From NCBI GenBank assembly GCA_913052045.1, contig CAJXDJ010000016.1, positions 1 through 10,672 on the forward strand: 10,672 nt of DNA, written 5' to 3'. The position numbers were made by a program, and so were the translations under genes. This document shows, in pieces, positions 7,227-10,672 of the stretch (positions are counted from its first letter, which is position 1; each line of letters opens with the position of its first letter). This DNA comes from an uncultured Dehalococcoidia bacterium (GTDB lineage: Bacteria > Chloroflexota > Dehalococcoidia > Lucifugimonadales > GCA-2712585). The notes beneath the pieces are model-generated. The model searched no databases. It had not been told where the DNA came from and worked only from the letters and a program-made list of their open reading frames with translations.

Positions 7227-7313
7227 CAACTAGATAGCTCCTCCGGTTTCATATAAATTGCCCTACTACCGCAGCCTTGATATTCTTATTCCAACAGATT
7301 ATCGAGGCAAGTA

Positions 7314-9176
7314 ATGTACGTAATTGGAACCGCCGGTCACGTGGACCATGGAAAATCAACTCTCATCCACAAACTAACCGGTATAGATCCGGATCGTCTG
7401 CCTCAAGAAAAGGAGCGCGGCCTAACCATCGAGTTGGGATTTGCCTGGCTCACCTTACCCTCCGGTAGGGAAGTCAGTATTGTAGATGTACCAGGGCACG
7501 AACGTTTTGTCCGTACCATGCTTACAGGTATCGGGAGCATCGATCTTGCTTTGTTAGTGATCTCGGCTGACGAAGGCATCATGCCTCAGACTCGAGAGCA
7601 CCTGGCAATCCTAGATCTGCTAGAAGTTAAGAGAACCATAATAGTTATCACAAAAGCAGATTTAGTAGACGAGGATTTTTTGGAGATCGTTCAAATCGAA
7701 ATCGAAGATGCTCTTAAAGAGACAGTTTTTCATGGATCTCAGACGGCGATAGTTTCAGCAGTATCTGGGTATGGTATGGAACAGCTAAAACAATTAATAG
7801 ACACTAGTCTATCGGACACAGAATCTCGAGAGGATTTAGGTCGCCCTAGACTCGCCATAGATCGTATATTTTCAAAAACTGGGTTTGGAACCGTTGTAAC
7901 TGGCACTCTACTAGATGGGAGCTTAACAATCGGCCAGGAAGTGGAGATAATCCCCTCCTATCAAAAAGCTAGAATTAGGGGAATTCAAATTCACAAACAA
8001 AAGGTCACAACCGCTCACCCAGGTAGAAGAGTAGCCGTTAACTTATCCGGTATAGATAACGATAATGTGAATCGAGGCCACATGATAACTAACCCTGGAT
8101 GGTTTAAACAAACGAAATTAGTCGACGCGCGAATCAAATTAATTAAATCGGCACCACGAGCCTTAAAACACAACGTCAGGGTAACTTTCCATCTCTTGGG
8201 TGGTGAAACTTTCGCCCGGGTACGCCTTTTGGATAGAAAACAACTGTTACCTGGGGAAGAAGGTTGGGCTCAGATTCATCTGGAAGACCCCATTGGTTTG
8301 ATAAAAGGCGATTTTTTTGTCGTTAGAGACACAACAACAACACTGGGCGGCGGCAGAATAGTTAATCCATATCCCAAGCGCCACAAACCTTTCGTAAAAT
8401 CGATTTTGACAGCACTAGAAAAAGCCCAAGATGACTCACCTGAAGAAGTCCTCTTAGGTGCCCTAAATCAATCTGGATCTGCTACGGTCAAGGTCGTAGC
8501 CCAAAACCTTAACAAAACCATTCCCGACATAACGCAGACTGCTAAGGCCCTTTCTGAGAGAGGTAAGCTAATTTTGTTGGGCGCCACATCTTTATCGGCA
8601 GCCCTCGTAATGTACTCAATGGATGAGTGGATAGGAATCCAAAGGATCAGTAACACTTTCCTGGCGGAACATCATAAAGCATTCCCACTTCGAAAGGGAG
8701 GATCTAAGGAAGAACTCCGAAGCCGTCTCAAACTACCAAGCTCTCTGTTCAGCCTTGTGGTAACGAAATTAATGGCCGACAACATCTTGGTTGAGGAACT
8801 TGGGTTTGTAAGGTTGCCGAACCATAAACCAAACCTGAATGCAGTCCAATCCAAAATCGCGACTGACTATATCAGAATGCTCGATTCTAAACCCTTTAAC
8901 CCACCGACCAATGATCCTCCAGATCAGGATTTGCTGTCTTTACTAACAGATGAAGGCAAAGTCGTGAAGGTCAGTGCAGATATAATCTTCTCTGCCTCTG
9001 CTTATACTCAAATGCAGGAACGGGTAACAAAATACATTAAAGAACATGGCAAAATTAACGTTTCGGACGCTCGTACTCTCTTCGATTCTAGTCGCAAATA
9101 CATTTTACCTCTACTCGAACATATGGATGAACGCCGGATAACCAAACGAGTTGGGGACGAGAGGATATTACGATAA
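7314..9176 (+). CDS. selB: Selenocysteine-specific translation elongation factor SelB
   Basis: SelB is a GTPase that delivers selenocysteinyl-tRNA to UGA codons marked by a SECIS hairpin. The 620-residue product is full length. The G domain has GHVDHGKS (8-15), the SelB-type switch I KERGLTIELGFA (33-44), DVPGHE (58-63), TKAD (113-116, a usual SelB variant of NKxD) and SAVSG (148-152). EF-Tu-like domains II and III follow (about 175-350; FGTVVTGTLLDGSLTIGQEV is the domain II start). The C-terminal part is a set of winged helices that bind SECIS RNA, ending in FDSSRKYILPLLEHMD and the conserved RVGDERILR. The ATG has GAGG six bases upstream and directly opens the G domain. nurA starts two bases after the stop, so the two are coupled. 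No tRNA-Sec, selA or selD is visible here. Confidence 0.96.
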   Translation: MYVIGTAGHVDHGKSTLIHKLTGIDPDRLPQEKERGLTIELGFAWLTLPSGREVSIVDVPGHERFVRTMLTGIGSIDLALLVISADEGIMPQTREHLAILDLLEVKRTIIVITKADLVDEDFLEIVQIEIEDALKETVFHGSQTAIVSAVSGYGMEQLKQLIDTSLSDTESREDLGRPRLAIDRIFSKTGFGTVVTGTLLDGSLTIGQEVEIIPSYQKARIRGIQIHKQKVTTAHPGRRVAVNLSGIDNDNVNRGHMITNPGWFKQTKLVDARIKLIKSAPRALKHNVRVTFHLLGGETFARVRLLDRKQLLPGEEGWAQIHLEDPIGLIKGDFFVVRDTTTTLGGGRIVNPYPKRHKPFVKSILTALEKAQDDSPEEVLLGALNQSGSATVKVVAQNLNKTIPDITQTAKALSERGKLILLGATSLSAALVMYSMDEWIGIQRISNTFLAEHHKAFPLRKGGSKEELRSRLKLPSSLFSLVVTKLMADNILVEELGFVRLPNHKPNLNAVQSKIATDYIRMLDSKPFNPPTNDPPDQDLLSLLTDEGKVVKVSADIIFSASAYTQMQERVTKYIKEHGKINVSDARTLFDSSRKYILPLLEHMDERRITKRVGDERILR

Positions 9177-9178
9177 CT

Positions 9179-10381
9179 ATGAGCCTTGACCTAAATAAAG
9201 CAATAAAAAAGATTGAAGAAATAACACAAGGACACCTAAAGGAATTCGAAGACCGAGTAGCACGGATACATCTGGGTGTGGAACATATGGAAAGATCTAC
9301 AGGCGAAGAAATAGTGGGGAAGCTCCGTTCCGTGGGCAATCGTCCCTTTCTTTGGGCCGGTGCAACCGAAGGGCTTGGACAGGTCTATGAACCAGATCCT
9401 GTGCCACAAGCCTTCTCAGTCGCTTCTACCGATGGCTCTCATATAGACGTAGATAGACACCTACCTATACCTTGTGCGCTCATCAACATCGGGGGCTGCG
9501 TAATACGCTACAATCTTCGAACAAAATCCAAGTTCTTTAGCGAACCTGAAGTTTATCATGGAGAAGGGCTTTACCTTAAAGGAGATACCAACGCCGTTGA
9601 CGAAGTATACATTGAAGGCTCTACACTAAGTATGCTCCGAACTGTTGGTGAAATAGAGGCCTTAAGTAATATACTTACAGAAGACCAAGATAGCTCTCCT
9701 ATTTTAGGACTAATGGACGGTTCTCTGATACTATGGCAAGTTTCTGGCCCAGGCGTTCAACAGGTCGTCAAAAAGCGGGTGATAGATCAAACTTTTATAC
9801 CTGCGATGGACAGGCTAGAAAGCCTATCTAAAACAAAGGCCCTGGCGATAGCATCCTATATCAGCATGCCCCGTTCTACCGATGTCGTAAATACGCTGCG
9901 CCTATACTTATGTCAATCAGCCGACGAAAAGTGCTCTGGCCTTTGTTCGATCCGTAAATCCATATCATCGCCCTGTAATCTGGTTAACAATATCTTGGAT
10001 CGGGACATTTTCGGCACCCTCCTGAAGGAAGGACAAAGGTCTGCGATTTTTAGTTCAACATCTGTGATAATGGAGGATTATGGAAATCACCGCATATTCT
10101 TTTTTTATGTTAACAATGGGTGGGAAATTGGACGAGTAGAAGTGCCGAAATGGATAGCTCACAATCCGGACTTACTTTCCCTTACACACACACTAATCCT
10201 CGACCAATGTCGCAAGGGCATAGGTTATCCTGTCGCTGTGTCAGAAGCACACGAGCAGGCTGTTTTAACGGGGTCAGATCGACGAACATTTCAAGATATA
10301 TTACTGGCTCAGGTAGATAATGCCCTTTTCTCAAATAACAAATCCCAAAAAGATCGATCTAAACGACTACCATGGCTTTAA
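9179..10381 (+). CDS. nurA: NurA-domain 5'-3' nuclease (HerA partner)
   Basis: NurA nucleases work with the HerA hexameric translocase to resect DNA ends; the family is best known in archaea and also occurs in bacteria. The 400-residue product has the family's acidic motifs: STDGSHID (83-90, Asp85), LMDGSLILW (178-186, Asp180) and YPVAVSEAHEQAVLTGSDRR (350-369), with Tyr350 and His358 eight residues apart as in the archaeal Tyr/His pair. Glu158 or Glu160 could be the intervening acidic residue. Residues 10-50 look helical. An unusual four-cysteine group (245, 252, 256, 266) sits in the middle. The ATG is two bases after the selB stop with no strong ribosome site nearby, so translation is probably coupled to selB. 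The HAS-barrel gene downstream supports the NurA-HerA assignment. The family call is confident; nuclease activity is inferred. Confidence 0.85.
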   Translation: MSLDLNKAIKKIEEITQGHLKEFEDRVARIHLGVEHMERSTGEEIVGKLRSVGNRPFLWAGATEGLGQVYEPDPVPQAFSVASTDGSHIDVDRHLPIPCALINIGGCVIRYNLRTKSKFFSEPEVYHGEGLYLKGDTNAVDEVYIEGSTLSMLRTVGEIEALSNILTEDQDSSPILGLMDGSLILWQVSGPGVQQVVKKRVIDQTFIPAMDRLESLSKTKALAIASYISMPRSTDVVNTLRLYLCQSADEKCSGLCSIRKSISSPCNLVNNILDRDIFGTLLKEGQRSAIFSSTSVIMEDYGNHRIFFFYVNNGWEIGRVEVPKWIAHNPDLLSLTHTLILDQCRKGIGYPVAVSEAHEQAVLTGSDRRTFQDILLAQVDNALFSNNKSQKDRSKRLPWL

Positions 10382-10396
10382 TGTCAATCCAATCTA

Positions 10397-10429
10397 CTGT
10401 TGACCCCTTTCGAGCTGACACGTCAACAG
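10397..10429 (+). repeat. 8-bp inverted repeat in the nurA to HAS-barrel gap
   Basis: CTGTTGAC (10397-10404) and GTCAACAG (10422-10429) are exact reverse complements separated by 17 bases. They lie 13 bases before the ATG of the next gene. No T-run follows. This could be an operator dyad or a weak leader hairpin, but an 8-bp repeat in a 61-base gap may also be chance. Confidence 0.35.
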
Positions 10430-10442
10430 CTAAACTAAGTCC

Positions 10443-10672
10443 ATGAGTAACCAATTAACCCGCCCCATTGCAGAGGTAATTGAAGCAAATATTGAATCCT
10501 TCAAAGCTCAATGCTACGAACTTTATAAGCCACCACACCTTGGATCCCTTGTGAAGGCAGGAAATATACCTGTTTACGGCATAGTTATCGATATAATCAC
10601 AGAAGGTTTAGATCCGTCGAGACCTATCGTAGCACGTGGGTTCTCCGCTACAACAGAAGAGGAGATCTACAC
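10443..10672 (+). CDS. HAS-barrel domain protein (HerA N-terminal type), partial, C-terminus beyond the right edge
   Basis: The reading frame from the ATG at 10443 is open for 76 codons plus two bases to the window edge. The translation (MSNQLTRPIAEVIEAN..., then SFKAQCYELYKPPHLGSLV, IPVYGIVIDIITEGLDPSRP and IVARGF) reads as a HAS barrel, the small beta-barrel shared by HerA and F-type ATP synthase subunits. In several bacterial lineages this barrel is encoded by a short gene beside nurA and herA; elsewhere it is the first domain of HerA itself. The window ends before a Walker A motif could appear, so both remain possible. There is no clear Shine-Dalgarno; the ATG was chosen because the conserved barrel starts a few residues later. 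Confidence 0.72.
   Translation, partial: MSNQLTRPIAEVIEANIESFKAQCYELYKPPHLGSLVKAGNIPVYGIVIDIITEGLDPSRPIVARGFSATTEEEIY

Noticed and set aside
7227..7313. Possible tRNA-Sec or SECIS element in the gap before selB
   Set aside because: The gap is too short for a roughly 90-100 base tRNA-Sec, and no cloverleaf or CCA end is visible on either strand.
7277..7468. Plus-strand open frame of 63 codons before and into selB
   Set aside because: It runs out of frame through the selB P-loop region; the protein is arginine-rich and unlike any family, so it is a shadow.
7426..7664. SelB G4 motif TKAD in place of NKxD as a sign of a defective GTPase
   Set aside because: TKAD is a normal variant in SelB proteins, and every other G motif is intact.
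9179..10672. NurA and HAS-barrel genes as an anti-phage defence system
   Set aside because: HerA-type ATPases do occur in defence systems, but here there is no toxin or SIR2-like effector, transposase or integrase, and the neighbours are housekeeping genes. DNA-end processing is the simpler reading.

Overview
The window carries two divergently transcribed blocks that meet at a 128-base intergenic region (5958-6085). On the minus strand, reading from the middle to the left, are holA (DNA polymerase III delta subunit) and then a tightly packed respiratory complex I operon in the order nuoA-nuoB-nuoC-nuoD-nuoH-nuoI-nuoJ; nuoJ runs off the left edge. On the plus strand, reading right, are a divergent YchF/Obg-family P-loop ATPase, the selenocysteine elongation factor selB, a NurA-domain nuclease, and the start of a HAS-barrel (HerA N-terminal-type) gene that runs off the right edge. 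No rRNA, tRNA, CRISPR array, insertion sequence or phage gene is visible.

The nuo genes abut or overlap by one base (TAATG, TAGTG, TGATG junctions) or are 0-6 bases apart, so they are almost certainly one polycistronic, translationally coupled unit. nuoD runs straight into nuoH: the NADH-module genes nuoE, nuoF and nuoG are absent from their usual place. This is the layout of the 11-subunit complex I that accepts electrons from a donor other than NADH (ferredoxin in several lineages), unless EFG lie elsewhere in the genome. A good sigma70-type promoter (TTGATA, 17 bases, TATATT) lies just upstream of nuoA, so the operon can be transcribed independently of holA. All iron-sulfur and quinone-site residues that can be checked in NuoB, NuoD and NuoI are present.

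The plus-strand block is a mixed information-processing group. selB and nurA are two bases apart, and the HAS-barrel gene follows nurA after 61 bases, which suggests a NurA-HerA DNA-end-processing pair cotranscribed with selB. SelB implies that the organism makes selenoproteins, although no tRNA-Sec or selA lies here. A perfect 16-bp inverted repeat separates the YchF-like gene from selB. The YchF-like protein keeps the P-loop and the YchF C-terminal TGS domain but has altered G3, G4 and G5 motifs.

Organism: a free-living bacterium with moderate GC content. The gene set (EFG-less Nuo cluster, bacterial NurA with a separate-looking HAS-barrel gene, full-length SelB) and the protein flavour suggest Chloroflexota, possibly a Dehalococcoidia/SAR202-like lineage. 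This is inferred by recognition and was not tested by any search. Coding density is high and there is no gene-free stretch over 300 bases.
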